Of a DNA stretch of 64,000 bases, positions 12,336-25,554 are shown piece by piece (position 1 is the first letter of the stretch; each line of letters starts with the position of its first letter). Origin of the DNA: Trichobilharzia szidati (taxonomy: Eukaryota; Platyhelminthes; Trematoda; Strigeidida; Schistosomatidae). The translations under genes and the position numbers were made by a program. The stretch covers positions 21,087,710-21,151,709 of the forward strand of contig OX235271.1 of assembly GCA_944472155.2 (NCBI GenBank), read 5' to 3'. The notes below the pieces were generated by a model. The model worked only from the letters and a program-made list of their open reading frames with translations. It searched no databases and was not told the origin of the DNA.

Positions 12336-15300
12336 ATGAAGTACACAATCGTCACTGTTTTGATCACTCTAACTTTACTCCAACTTCATCAAAAATGTAT
12401 CTATGGTGATGGTGACTGCCCAGGCAATCCAAAAGTTCTATTCCTATCTATTGATGGATTTCCCTACGACTATTTTGATTTGGCTGAACAAAATAATATT
12501 AATCTGTCAGCATTTAAAAAAATTCAACACTCTGGTGTTTATATAAACAGGTTAACAAATGTCTTCCCATCTTCAACATTCCCATCACATTATACTATGG
12601 CGACTGGACTGTATCCTGAAAGTCATGGAATAGTTGATAATGTGTTCTATGATCCAATTATTAATACCACTTTCTCTATAGGAAATCCAAAATCGTCAAA
12701 TGATTCTCGGTTTTTTGATGTTGGTGCCGAACCGATATGGGTGACAAACCAACTACAGGGTTATAAGACTGGGATAGTTTATTGGATTGGAAGTGAAGCA
12801 GAGGTGAAAGGAGTCAGACCGAATTTCTACTTGAAACCATATAATGACAGTATCACATTTAAACAGCGAATTGACCTTCTAATGAGTTGGTATGAAAATA
12901 AAGGAATTAATCTTGGCCTTTTGTACTACCATCAGCCAGACAAGGCAGGACATATTCACGGTGCAGGAAGTCATCAGGTACTCGAGGCTATCGAGTATAT
13001 AAACAATCAATTAGAATATCTGCTAATGTCAATCGAGTCGCGACCAAATCTTAAATGTTCTCTGAATTTAGTTGTATCTAGTGATCATGGAATGGCCAAT
13101 ATCAGTGCAGATAGAATAATATATTTGAATGACTATGTAGAATCCAGTGAATATATTTCAGCTCCTAAACGATTTTCAGTAGTTTGGACATTGTGGCCTA
13201 AAAGCGGTAAGTTGTGTCGCTTACTTATGACAGTTTCTCAGGAAGTTCCGCAGAATCCTTGTATCGGAAACTCAAAGGTAAACATCAATACATGAAAGTG
13301 TACCTGAAGAACAAACTACCGAAACGTTTACAATATGAAAAGAGTTGGCGTATTGGTCCTGTGGTAGTCTTTGCAGATTTGGGCTGGACAATTGTGGCTG
13401 AAAGAAATAGCCAAAACGTCTTAAGTAAGTGCTTCCTACCTTCTCTTCAGCTTATTTATTTATTTATCTCCACAATATCTCATGTCATTGAGTGGTTTTT
13501 TGTGGGAGAATGATAGCCAATACCTATAGCTTTTGATTTCTGTTCGAAATTTCATCTTGAACTCTGGCTACTTGTATATCATGAAAACATTTCAAAAAAT
13601 TTAGGATATACACATCTATATAACTTGAATGGTGTGATGGTATGAAACGTTATGTAGGATCTCTTGATTACTCGATTCGAGCTCACCACATCACACCTAC
13701 ACTGTGGTGACATTTCACTCTGGTTCTTGTTGTGAATATAATGTTGGTATGAGTGATGCCTACACATCATAATTTACGAATTCATGATGCAGCTAAGCCG
13801 AATAGTTTATTCAAGTGGTGTTATTTCAGCTTCTGTGGATCATCTAAACATTTAGTTGTGCGAGAATGTGAAGAAGTAATGTACCCAGTTCTTTGGTGAA
13901 TTTCCAGTTTGTTTACTTCTGGTATAAACGACAGAAAAGGAAATTTGAACCACTGGAATACCAGAATAATCTGAAAGCACATTTATCCTACTTCATCACT
14001 CTCCATCAGTAAGAGAAATCATAATTTGATTTCAGATTGAACCTGTGGCTGCTATCAGATCCAATAATTAGTTCGTAAACATTCAAACTAGAATCCAACT
14101 ATTACTGACCGACAGAATGATACCACTATCACTTAGTATCATGATTTATAGGCGTCCTAATGAAAAGCTGTCTAAGTGAAGTTCATTATGACCATTGATA
14201 ATTATTCGATAAAACCGTTTTCCAAATCAGTCTTGTATAATCTGACGTTCCCCGTAAGCTCTACACAAAAATCATATATTTCCGAAATCAATGGGTTCAT
14301 TTGTCACCTCACTAAACACTGAATAATATTATTAATACACGACATGGCAGTATGCTGAAAATTATTTGAGATATTTTACGTTGACTCAGTGGCATAATTG
14401 CCTGTGTTTGTGTTTGTGGGGGGGGGGGGATCGTTCGGACGTTTCAGTTAACTTCCCACATAGCAGGTTAGTTCACATTGTAATTCCATATTAATTTGTT
14501 TGTTGGATAAATCAATCATTCCTACCATACTTATTTACAATCGAATGGATAAATAAAGGTTCAGTTATCAGTTTCTCTCCCTCCAGCTTGCCACATTAGA
14601 CTTTAAGACTGGCACTTTATCACATTCTATTGTGTGGTCGTGTGTAACTGCAGGTGGTGTTGTAGCTAAGCTATTTTCTAGATTCCTTATATTATTAGGA
14701 TCTACTAGTCTAGATTTTCCTACGTTTTTTGTGCTCTGCTAATCTAATTTACTGTGGTCTACTTACTTTGACCTATGTATATGGCCTCACAACCACTTTA
14801 ATGTGTCAGGTAAACTGAATTATTTTGTATAATGAGCTAAAAAGCGTTCTTTAGCTTACACAATTCGTTACTAAGCGAGTCTGTGCGTTTAAATGTCACC
14901 TTTTACCCCGACTTCTTATAAATCCTACGTACGATTTCAGAGGTTCCCTCTTTGCAATGGCAACAGTGCTGTTTGGAATTCTCTCTTCTTGGTTTTATCA
15001 TAATCTCTAAGTGTGTTTAATGTTCATGTCACCCTTGGTGTTCGCATTATTTTCATTCTTATAATTTTTCACATACTTTCTAACTCATTTAACAGGGCAA
15101 CTCTTAAGTGCCAAGGCCTCCCTTGTTTGACTTACTATTCATCTGTTTCACACTGTCACTTAAACATTTCATACCACCATAACACTTTGGGGGTGGAGCT
15201 GAGCGTTTCAACTACTAACTTTTCCCACCTATCCTTAAACAAACATATATATATATGTCACAGCTAGAGATATTGTTGACCGCATGGCAATTCCTCCAGT

Positions 15301-18300
15301 TTGTTTGTATTCTTTTCCTCCAGACTTAAATATCCTACAAGTCAGGTGTAGGTAAACTCCTGACATAATATCTTCTATTGGTTTTTTGCTTCTCAGTTCA
15401 GGTTCTTAGTCAGAAATTCGTTCAATCCTGACCGCTCCTATAGTTATGCTGATTCGTATTTGTGTATAAAAGATAATGATAACAAAACTAACCAGTTTTT
15501 TTCACTATCTAATGTTAAAGTTCATAAGCATTGGTGAGTTTGTCTTTGATTGGATACTAGTTAGTAACTAGTGTAATGTGTCTAGTCCTCTGTTTTGGTG
15601 TAGACTGAATTCTATCAGTCAGATTGCAATCTGCCCACCATTCTAGGTGGTTCGCCATCACGGTGCTCTCAGAATTGTTGACATTAGATGGTTGGAGACA
15701 TTCTATTTGATGTTAGAGTCGGAATGTTATTCCCACAGTTCACAACTGCATTAAGAAAAGAATACTATGCATATTTGATCATTATATTTGATGTCCAAAA
15801 TCACACACTCATCTTTTGGTTAACGAATATAAACTGTAGAGATACATAAACAGTGGTATGATTAACGAAGTATACTCTCGCTTTCATGTCTTGCCTTCTG
15901 ATTTTACACAATAACTGGAGGTATTTTGTTAGCCAGCCTCTTGTATTTGAAGTCTTACTAATCCTGAGATGCCTTTATCACTGACGAAAATTTGGTAACT
16001 CACTATACAACCCGTTAATAGGCGATCAATGTTCATTTACACTAAACTCATTGTCATGCAGTAATATTTTATTGGAGAGATGTATCTTGTTACATTGTTC
16101 GATATGATTATTTAAATTATTTTCATTTTCTTCAATGCCAGAGTATAAAGGTGGTCATGGATACGATCCAATTCACGAACAGATGTCCTCATTTCTCATG
16201 GCTATGGGACCTCGTGTGAGAAACAATTATACCGATTTATCTGATGGAGATATTCACTTAGTAGACATATACGACATGCTTTGTCTTCTGCTTGATCTAG
16301 AACCAGCACCAAATAATGGCAGTATTCATCGAATTCTTCCTTTCTTGACCCTTCAGGTAAGATATCAAAACAAAACCAAAAATAGTTTTAAACATAGTCT
16401 TGAAACATCCTATAGCTACTATGCATTGATTAATTCTTGCAAGTAATAATTCATTCCGGTAACTGTTTATTCCAAAGGCTTTGATTGTAGAAATATGTGA
16501 ATTCGTGCCTCTAAGTTAGATGACCACAGGCAGTCATCAGGAAGTCATGGACCTAGGTTGTATACTTGATGTCACTTGTAGGTGAGATGTATCTGCAACC
16601 TTGACAGAACTTATGTCTCCTTAAACAGTTTCAACCGTCTCACTTTGTGTAACAGTCAGAGGGATTACCACTAAGCTAATCGAACTAGTGTATCATTGAG
16701 TTGCACATGTTCAATTCTCCTAGGGAACATCAGCTCCTTCGAGATTGCACACACACACATTGCTGATGAGAACCAACAAACAACAAACTTAGTTCCAGTG
16801 CTTCCTGTCGGTATCTTCCAAGCATCGAATATCAGTACTGAGTGCGTCAGGTTGGAAATTCACGTGGCATGACGACCACATTGTAAACTTGACTGATGGG
16901 ATTCAATCATCACCAACACCAAGCACTAGATACATGACATCAGCTGCTTCCTAATGAACAATTAGTGTGTCAATTCGAGTCTATTGAAGTGTAGACAAGT
17001 TAGTTTTAGTGAGTATCGACAAACTACTACTTGACTGTAAGACTCATCAGAAATTCATACTGAATGACTGTGAACATTTTATCACGCTTAGCAAACTTAA
17101 TGCTAATAAAATTGGTTTCCTGTCTGGTTAAAATCATTCTGTATATTGATCTGTATGTGATCGGATAACAGTGACAGACTGCTAATTGTAATCATGTTTG
17201 ACTTTTGAAAACAGATGATAAGTTATTAGTCAAATATCATTCTGTGAAACTGGCGCATTTAAACTATTTCACAGATCTTAGTTAAGTCAAATTGATTTTA
17301 CACATTGAAATCCTAGATGAATTTCTTTGATTTTTGAATTTAGTGTTTTCAAGTGTTGTTTCACAGGGATTCGAATGGTTTCAGGATTTCATCGTGAGCT
17401 AATATCAGTTAAAGAACTATTGGACAACCACGAAGGAGTACCGGACAGCCAGCTGTTTCGTCCCGGATTAGGACCCCTCAGGAGTAGACATTCACTCCAA
17501 GGCTCGAACGCACAACCGTCTGGTTACAAGAAGAGCTGGTAGACCATCAAGTCACTAGGACGTGATCCAATAGGCAACCCATGAATTCCAACTTCTGCCA
17601 ATTCTCAATATAATGTGACCACCTTAACACTTGACCCACTCCAGTGGTTCTCTAACCAATGTCATCTCATGATAAAATCCTGAAATTTAGTGTTTTGTTA
17701 ACGATTGAAGGGAATGCAATGAAACTTTCAAGGAAATGCCGCAAAATGATAATGGATAAGACTTGTCGGTTATTACTCAGAAATGTGATGCATATGTATT
17801 GCACTGTGGTCTGAGAATTTTATATTGCAGATACCATTCCATTATGAAATCTTCACGATTGGCGTGTCTGATATTGCTGAATAGGACGTTTCTGTTGCAT
17901 GTTTGCAGAGTAATTTCAATCTCACTCACATTAAATGTTCTTGCCTTCCATCTACTAGTTTAGACTGAGTGCGTCAACTCATTGAATTCTAAGGGTGTTT
18001 TACACGTCCGGGTGTACCAGTATTTCAGATTTTACCAGACCTTGAAACCTGTACTTGATTTACACATATGAAGTGAAGTGATGTGACGTAATGTACAGTG
18101 ATTGAAATTCACTTCTCCACTTGCATAACATGGAGTAGTCTCCTCATCGGTCAGTAGTATATACAATACAGTAATCACATCACCTGTCATACATAAAATT
18201 TCATTGAAGGAATTTGATAGGAAACAGTGGAAATTTACAAATCTATAATCTATAATGGCTTGATGGTCTACGTGCTCGCCTTGTACCTAGAAGCTCCTGG

Positions 18301-18708
18301 GTTCGAATTCCGATGGGTGGTTACTGAAGAATAGTCTCAAACTAGGACGGAGGAAACAGCTGTCCAGTACTCCCAGGGGATTTTCCAATGCCCCTCTAAC
18401 TGATATCAGCTCATGATGAAATCCTCCAACCAAATCTATAATGCTAAAATGCAGATATACACCAAAAAGCGTGGGGCAGACTGATTACACTGAGATAATT
18501 GTTTTTTAACTTTTTTCTAACTTTAATTTAAAATTATACATCGAATATATGCAATCAGTAAGTTCATGTCACTGTTTTCTATTTTGGCTTTTGAATACAG
18601 AGAAATGGATCCAACCCAAAAGGAATACAAATCACAGCTTACATTGCGGCTATCATTCTATCTATTTTTGTGTCACACACTGCTTTGTTTCCACTGTCAT
18701 CAATGTAA
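12336..18708 (+). CDS. Ectonucleotide pyrophosphatase/phosphodiesterase (NPP family), four exons
   Basis: Exons 12336-13206, 13242-13424, 16142-16356 and 18601-18708 join in frame to 458 residues; introns are 35 bp, 2.7 kb and 2.2 kb with GT/AG ends. The start gives a signal peptide (TIVTVLITLTLLQL). All seven expected active-site residues are visible: D40 in SIDGF, nucleophile T81 in PSSTFPSHY, D202 and H206 in QPDKAGH, D250 and H251 in SSDHGM, and H357 in GGHGYD. Family enzymes hydrolyse extracellular nucleotides or phosphodiesters using two zinc ions. The last exon encodes a hydrophobic C-terminus (about residues 435-455) suiting a membrane anchor or GPI signal. Length and layout fit the schistosome tegument surface enzyme known as NPP5; orthology is inferred. 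Ser84 stands where most NPPs have Asn. A TATA box precedes and AATAAA follows. Confidence 0.93.
13425..16141 (+). other. Intron 2 of the NPP gene
   Basis: Donor GTAAGT at 13425, acceptor CAG at 16139-16141. Contains a G homopolymer at about 14418-14428 and, at about 15540-15740, a diverged piece of the 345-bp ribozyme repeat found at 49.35-49.83 kb. No other exon with matching phase was seen. Confidence 0.75.
16490..16720 (-). repeat. Diverged piece of the 345-bp ribozyme repeat in NPP intron 3
   Basis: Words such as GTCATGGACCTAGGTT and GTATCTGCAACCTTGA match the repeat unit at 49.35-49.48 kb. The hammerhead core is destroyed here: neither CTGANGA nor the stem II pairing survives. Confidence 0.65.
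17340..17690 (-). mobile_element. Hammerhead-bearing SINE (Sm-alpha-like), copy in NPP intron 3
   Basis: On the minus strand it carries a tRNA-like head, a hammerhead-like motif at 17438-17487, and the common tail around GATTTCATC...GGTTACAGG seen in the other copies. It lies antisense in the third NPP intron. Confidence 0.75.
17438..17487 (-). ncRNA. Hammerhead ribozyme motif, one core substitution
   Basis: On the minus strand: stem I CTACTC with CGGTAC (imperfect), core CTGAGGG in place of CTGANGA (A9 to G), stem II GTCC/GGAC, GAA, stem III extended by a small duplication (ACAGC, TG, GCTGT), then C17. The changed A9 is normally invariant, so activity is doubtful. Confidence 0.6.
18250..18432 (+). 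mobile_element. Hammerhead-bearing SINE with tRNA-like head, NPP intron 3
   Basis: The head shows an A-box-like TGGCTTGATGG at about 18257 and a B-box-like GGTTCGAATTCC at 18300-18311, typical of RNA polymerase III SINEs. A decayed hammerhead follows at 18319-18370 and the family tail ends near CTCCAACC. Located about 170 bp upstream of the last NPP exon. Confidence 0.75.
18319..18370 (+). ncRNA. Decayed hammerhead ribozyme motif
   Basis: Aligns with the family motif, but the core reads AAGAATA before stem II, stem II is GTCT against GGAC, and a few bases are inserted before GAAAC. Probably inactive. Confidence 0.5.
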
Positions 18709-18883
18709 ATTTTCCATATGACTATTAGACATAACACTAGATAATTTATTCTGTCAATGTCTCATTCTCAATTAGATACTTTTCTTGCTTAATAATTTGT
18801 CTATTTTTTGTATAGGAATGCAGTTAATAGTATAAAACTTTGTATGTTTTCTTCTCAATTAGGCAACTAGAATTACAGTGATT

Positions 18884-18889
18884 AATAAA
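18884..18889 (+). terminator. Polyadenylation signal AATAAA of the NPP gene
   Basis: AATAAA about 175 bp after the NPP stop codon, with a second AAATAAAA at about 18910. Transcript ends are inferred. Confidence 0.5.
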
Positions 18890-19548
18890 TTTTTGTTTTT
18901 GATACTTCAAAATAAAAGTCAAAACGAGTAAATTACACAGTCGAATATCAACCTGTCTCAACATATTCTCTGATAAATAGAATTTTATTTTAAAAAATAT
19001 CCATAAGTCTGCATGTTTGAACTTGCACACAGTCAGACAGACAGTAGGAAGACTGTTCAATTGAAAGCAATCATACTTCTAGAATATGGGAGATGATCTG
19101 TTCTCGTTCCGTCTTCATTTTCTTTTCCTTACTAATGTTGTTATTATTATTATTGTTGTATTAAAATAAGTTTCTTAAAGAATACAGTGATCTTTATCAC
19201 ACTTTATATATGTTGTAAATCACTGATTGATTCGCCAACCAATAATACATTTCAACTGTAACACTTTACAAAATTCGTTTTACTCGACTAAGCAAGTATA
19301 CTTCATTAGACGAATAAACCTTCTGAATACCCAGTAGGTGAAACAAAATGTCAGACAAAGGAAGATCAGTTGTTTGAATCAATAAACACATTCTGTCATT
19401 AGAATTAGTAGACTAATGTTATCAAATGACAATGAAACAAGAGATATTTACAAAGTAAACAGTCGTTTCAATTACTTAAAGTCGACTGACAACTCATTAC
19501 CAAAAGTGAAATCAGAAGTAACTAAATACAAACAGGTGAAATGGACAA

Positions 19549-21280
19549 TGAATGCAATTGATATTGTGGTTAGTGAGAGACTGAGTGAGTGAATGAGTAA
19601 ATGAATGAAGTAAGATGACGCTGATATTAATCTGGCAGTAACACTGTCCTCTAACTAAACTGCTTCACCAGTGTTGGTCAACAGATTCACATATTGCTAT
19701 GTGGAATAAGTGAGTATTACTTAGATAAAAGATTACCTGCAATCCTGTCATCACTACTGATGGGAATATAAATAATCTCCTCATTCCATTTCCATCTCTC
19801 ATTCTCTCTCACTCCATCTCTCCTTATTTCTCCAAATCACTCACTCGCTCACTCACACAAGCACATGCTCGCTCACACGGCCATGCACACATTCAAACAC
19901 ACACGTACACACGCGCTCACATGGACGGAAATCATCACTAGACGAAGGTGAACATACGAACATTCTCATGCGTATTCAATCGCCATCGCTGGTCTCCTCC
20001 CTACCCAGTATTCATCCCCTAACCATATGAAATAGGAATTAATATTGCATGATGAGATTTATTATTTATGTTTCGTCTGATTTTATCATAGTTTGACTAC
20101 ACACAGTTTTTTCGATACAAGCATGAAATTGTCAGTATGTGATATAGGTAGCGGAAATTTAGCAGGCCGAACACTGATATCAAGTATGCGTCGAGCGCCG
20201 ATTGAACCCAGGAGCATGTGCATGGACAACAGGTCTCCTAACCATCTTGAAAACGACACATACGAGTGAGTGGAGATTGGTGCATTGTGAGTGCTACAGA
20301 ATCTCTCCAACTGTCCACAATGTGCAGTGTGTGGTGAGGGAAATTCACAGTCATTTCCTGACTCAATTATTCCCAGTAATATGAAGGTGTGTTGAAAAAG
20401 GCACAGTGATGAGTGACTGAGAGCGATTCACGTCACAGTCGAAACCGCCAATAAGTAACTGACTCACTGACTAACCACTTTCTCACCATTTCCACACACT
20501 TCCACTAGGATATTGTTTTATTTCGGCTGAGACTGAATCAGCAAACTCATGTTCTGTGCTGATTCATGTGTGAATTCGTTGTGCTGTCTTGTGAGTTATT
20601 GTGATCAGGTGAGGATAGGAACTGTCTATCACAAAGTTATTTTCGCACACAGCGTTCTACAGTCTGCAGCAGATATTCAATTTGGGTGAAGTTACTAGAC
20701 ACAACAGGTTTGAAGCTGGGCGAACGTGAGGTGTGATTTGATGACAGCACTCTCTTAGACACCTAATACCTAATTAACTACCTGAGGTAATTCACGTCGT
20801 CAATAACTGCCTCCATTCGATTTGTACATGGATATTGAGACAAAAGCACAGTGAGTTTGATTTGCAGTGAGAAATATCCTCACCCATTCCCCTGCGTTTC
20901 TTATTGATTCTGGTCATTTTCAGTGACGTCTCCAAATTAATTTTTTTTTTTGATTTACAGCTTGATTTCCACACCGCATTTTCAGTACAAGTGTGGAACT
21001 TTCAGCATGCATATCGGTTGCCCAAATTCAGGCATACCATAGATATCGGGTGTGCGCCGGCAGGGGTTCGAACCCCGGACCATGTGCATGGTCGGCGAGA
21101 GTCCTAACCACTGTGCCACCGACGCACATTGAGTTATTGTCCAGGTGCGTGTGGATTGTCATTCTCTCAGGTGACGGTGATTTGTGGAGTTGTCTTGATA
21201 TTCAGGGGCTGTTTTATGAATGTATGACTGGCACACGCTTATTCAGTGGATCTTTGAGTTCCGCATGTTCCACACGTTTG
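19549..21280. repeat. Dispersed 1.6-kb repeat, copy 2
   Basis: Collinear with 6585-8150 and highly similar; interrupted at 20941-21128 by a SINE absent from copy 1. Includes a CA-rich tract (about 19850-19920) and the old SINE remnant at 20090-20262. Its short frames have no counterpart preserved in copy 1. Confidence 0.85.
20941..21128 (-). mobile_element. tRNA-derived SINE, recent insertion
   Basis: On the minus strand it begins TGTGCGTCGGTGGCACAGTG, with an A box (TGGCACAGTGGTTAGGA, 21102-21118) and a perfect B box (GGGTTCGAACCCC, about 21064-21075), and ends in a poly(A) tract, seen as poly(T) at 20941-20951. The duplicate locus at about 7995 reads straight through from CAAATTAA to TTGAGTTA, so this insert postdates the duplication. 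No clear target-site duplication. Confidence 0.85.
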
Positions 21281-21589
21281 GGGAATTTCTCCATGCTGTA
21301 TTGTTTGAGTGAAACTGCCTCAAGCATGATGAAGCGTGATAATAAAACTGCACTCGGAGTTGTTGTTTGCGGTGCTGGCGTAGCTGGTGTGTGTAGTTTT
21401 AGCTATGCTGGTAATGGTGTTAGTGGAGATGAAATCTGCATTGTTCTTTTATTGATATAAATATTCATATCAAATATCTAAGGCGCTCTCTAACTAATTT
21501 CACTAAATCTTATATTACTAATCGTTACGACAATAAGATATATTGTGGGACCTTGAAACAGTCATTCAACCAGTCCGCCAGGAACTTAG

Positions 21590-21960
21590 TTATTTGGATA
21601 TACATATCGTTACTTAGTACGTTAGTCAGTGAGTGCGTTATTTAGTCAGTTAGGTGGCTAGTCACACAGTGAGTGAGTTAGATAGTTAGCTAGTTCGTTA
21701 GTCATTCACTCATTTGCTGAATTAATTAGTTTGCTATTTTGTTAGGCAATCATTCAGATGAATATTTAGCTACTTAGTTAGTTAGTTAGTTATTCGCTAG
21801 TTTAGTTAGATATTTAGTTATTTAGTAATTTTTGAGCGAGTGATTGAGTGACTTCATTATTTAGTTTGTCAGTTAGTTACTCAATTAACTGTTTATTTAG
21901 TCAGTAAGTTAATTCTTCAACTTGATATTTAGTTAGCGAGTGAATAAACTGGTTGATTCG
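21590..21960. repeat. Degenerate TTAGTTAG simple repeat
   Basis: Longest of the TTAG-type tracts, rich in TTAGTTAGTTAG and TAGTCAGTTAG words. Unlike those at 1.2 and 2.9 kb it does not directly border a recognisable RTE copy. Confidence 0.7.
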
Positions 21961-21999
21961 TTTGATACTTACTTGCTAAGTTAACAAGTGAATTATTAA

Positions 22000-24900
22000 G
22001 ATAGTTACTAAGTTTTCACCTGAGGTATTTGGTTCGATTGGCGGAAGCACAAATGAAAAGTAAGGCAATAGAAATCATGAGAAAGGTCGTAAAATTGTAA
22101 AAGGTTAGAAATCAATATTTGTCAGTGTAACAAAAGAAAAGAAGAAGAGAAGAGAAAGTTGTGAAGAGAAATTAACGTGCTATTGATTATGGAGGATTTG
22201 TTGGCCTGAAATATTCTCAAGAAGAAAGTAAGGTCTGTTAGTCAGAAATGAAGTAAAACAAAGAAGTTGAGAATGCGAAATTTGAGTTTGTTTATTTGTG
22301 AATTTGAATCTTCCAAGTCAATTGTGAGGGAAAGCTGAATGAACTGAACGTCGTGTGGTACTCTACCACGAATGAATCTCAATGACTAGAGAGCGACTGA
22401 GTGCATTATATTGGTGAGGTGACGAGGTGGATCCTCACTCGTGGATGATATAAGCAACAGTTATCCATTTCAGTTTATAGATACACTGGACATCACAATG
22501 ATGCCCAGATGTCAGACACGATGTCATGCACATCGAGGCTCAAATCTTCATTCAAACCTAATCAACATGATATCACGCGCCGAATCTCTCGAATGGATCC
22601 CGAGTGGGAAACGACTGTTTGTGTGTGGATTCGATTGTAACATGGAGGAAATCATGTGTATAGGAAATGATTCTGCTCAGTTATAATGAATCCAGCTAAA
22701 AAGGACTCAGAAGAATAGAGCGGATGGGATATACCTCTCCAAAATCTTGTCACGAGAACGCATGATCATGAAGTGCTCTGAACATTTGAGATTTTCACAA
22801 GAAGAAATTATTGTTATGCAGTATTCCCTGACAGTTGACTTGAAAGATACACATTTACAGATTTCACAATCTCAACTTCTTTGAACTACTTTCTCATCCG
22901 ACTCACAGACAGTGAGTGAGATTGTAACTGCGATCAGAGAGACACATAGATTAGTGTGAGTTGGTAGAACGGAATGAAGCAGACCTGGTCGACTGAGTGA
23001 CGATGAGGTGAGTGAGGACAGTGAAATAAGCACTATTAATTAATTAACTAATTAGTTACTTAGTCAGTTTGTTTGTTTGTTTGATAAATAATCAATGAAT
23101 CCATCCTTTCCACCATTGTCACCTCATTTGTCTCTCTCTTTATCTCTGTCTGTCTGTCCGTCTGTACTTCTTTCTTTCACATTCCTTTGAAAGTGCACAT
23201 TCTACTACTATCAGATGGTAAGACAAGTAAATTGTGTGTGATTTTGACCTTGAAGAGATCGATAGATGGAAATAACGTGATTTTTGCAAATCATGTTGGT
23301 GTTGTGAGTATCAGCGACTTGGTTGACGTGGTGAGACTCCCTTCAGTGTGTCGACAGTTGAGATGCACAGTGGAAATGTGGAGATTCACATTCTGTATAT
23401 GCGTCAGGTCAATTACCACTGAGGCCTTCTATTTTGAACCTAGGAAATCACGTGGTCAGTTTGTCAGACACGTGGTGAGATCCCATCAAAGTTGTGCACA
23501 CAGGTGTGTTGGTCAATTACACAGTGATTTACATTCATTAACTAGGTGTTCGCATATCACCGAAGTGTCATCGTTTCGTTTGATCCATACTGATGCATAT
23601 TGAGTTGTTTGGCGGTGAATCATGTGTCCACAGCTTCATCTCCTCATTCACGAGTGAGATGTGTAGTTTGTTGTTTGATTCTTCGTGAGAGATGACGAGT
23701 TGGGAGATGGAGCGACATGTTGCAATTCATTAGTCGTCATCACGACTGATGTTGTCGTTAGAAGTTCCGTCAGTATCTACACTAACTGGTCAATTATATA
23801 CTGGTCTATTCATTCTGGACATGTTCTACGATATGCATTTTAATGTTCTGTTAATATTCTCGATTTAATTAGGCAAACTTTGCTTTCCATATATGAGTGT
23901 GAGAACACAAGATGTTCGACCACTGCTCAGTCTACAGTCAACACTATCCCCGCCCAACTGGAGAAGGAGTAACAAACTCATCAGACTAGATGAAGTATAG
24001 AGGGATTCGAATCCAATATCCCCGTCCTCACGTTCATTTTGGAAGCGAAATTCAGTCAAGTGGTTGACAGGCTGTTTTGATAGAACACTGAATGCTGTTA
24101 TTCTTCCATTTGAAGGATGAAATCCATATGCGTAAGCAAGCTTAATGCAGGTATACTGATTGGAAAGCATTTAACAACAATGTTACATTGGACGTAGTTT
24201 GTGAGACTGAGAGACCAGCAGCTTTGATGAAGGCATCTCACATGAATTTCGAGTGCGAAGGGAATCATCATGTGCTTGAGTCAGTGAAAGTGTACTCTGA
24301 GTAGCGTGGCTGGGTGTGCTGAAAATCCTCTTCCATTGTAGAAATGTTGAAATAATTTAGCGTTGCATTTCACTGACAAAGGAATGTGGAGCTACATGTG
24401 AGTGATGCATTGTGTATGTGGTGCTCTTCATATCGTTTGTGTCGCATAATCAGAAGTAGACTTCAGATGTTCAACATGTCACACGTGATGACCGTCTCGT
24501 CCACGCAAATGCTTATCTGCTAATCTGTGTGACTCACTCAAACAGGAACCTCTGTGATGTGGGTGAATGTGTGGTGGGTGAGTGTGTGCAGACTCTATCC
24601 TGCATAGTCATGTGTACCTCTATTGGCGAAACTGACTAAGACTAACTGTCTGGCCGATTCCTCGCTCACGTTTTTCAAGTAAAGGAGATTACTCAGCATT
24701 CAGACTTGACTGATAGATCTGAATCTACAGGAATCGAACGACTAGACACTTGGTGTCAGTTTCCGCGAAATGTGCAATCAAAATTATTCTGTTCCCCATC
24801 AATAATATTATCAGTTTATTTTTAAAACTTCTTTTTAATGCTTAGGAATTCAGTAGTATATACACACACAGATATGCACACATACCTACACTTGCATTTC

Positions 24901-25550
24901 AGTATACATATATATATATATATATATATTGAGAGGGACAGAGAAATAGAAGGGAGAATAGTGAAGGCAGAATCAATCCTCCTGATGACTTCCCTTATTT
25001 TTCATGAGGCATAAAGCGTCTTCAGCTTATTCACCACAAAACCATCAGAAATAGTGACTGATACACAACTGTCGCTGTATACTCCTCGATAGTTCTGGTC
25101 ACTCCAACAGAGTCTAAGCAAGAGAATTACAAGTATCGGCATATCAGTAGAAACAAAAATGCCTTCGTAAATGACTATATCTGTGGGGGACTTAACAATG
25201 AGCCATACATCGATATCAAATATCAGAATAAATTTCCAAGATAATGCAAGGATATTGAGTCAGGTTACTGCAGAAATGCAGATACCAATTTATCAGTGTT
25301 GACGGTTACTTGAAAATACAACAGTTATAGTCAACTGGTACAAATTGATAATATAACCCACAGATCCGTTTCACTGTTGGGGTCGTGTCCATTGACAGAA
25401 GTTGTCTACCAGTTGTTGAATAGTTTTCTGAACATTGATAAGATATTCATGCGAATTCCAAAGTATACAGCATGGGTATTAGCGAAACAAGAGGACGGTA
25501 TGAATGAAGAGTACACGTATATTTTCATTTGACCGCGACAGTTTAGTATA
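22000..25550. other. No recognised gene
   Basis: Contains a 138-codon frame at 23187-23603 and a minus-strand 101-codon frame at 23865-24170, neither resembling a known family. Bases 22567-22660 faintly resemble the RTE 3' end (GGATCCCGAGTGGGAAACGA then ACATGGAGGAAATCATGTG). A B-box-like GGATTCGAATCC occurs near 24003. A (TA)n run lies at about 24904-24930. Confidence 0.4.
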
Positions 25551-25554
25551 TTGG

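Noticed and set aside
21064..21118. Possible tRNA gene (perfect B box, good A box)
   Set aside because: The arms do not fold into a full cloverleaf by eye, and the unit continues into a body with poly(A); it is a SINE head.
23187..23603. 138-codon plus-strand frame
   Set aside because: Low-complexity mix of residues with no domain, no clear splice sites or start context, in a region without other coding signs. Long enough to note but not to call.
24000..24080. CTGATGAG on the minus strand, considered as another hammerhead
   Set aside because: No GAAA or pairing stem II follows within the required distance.
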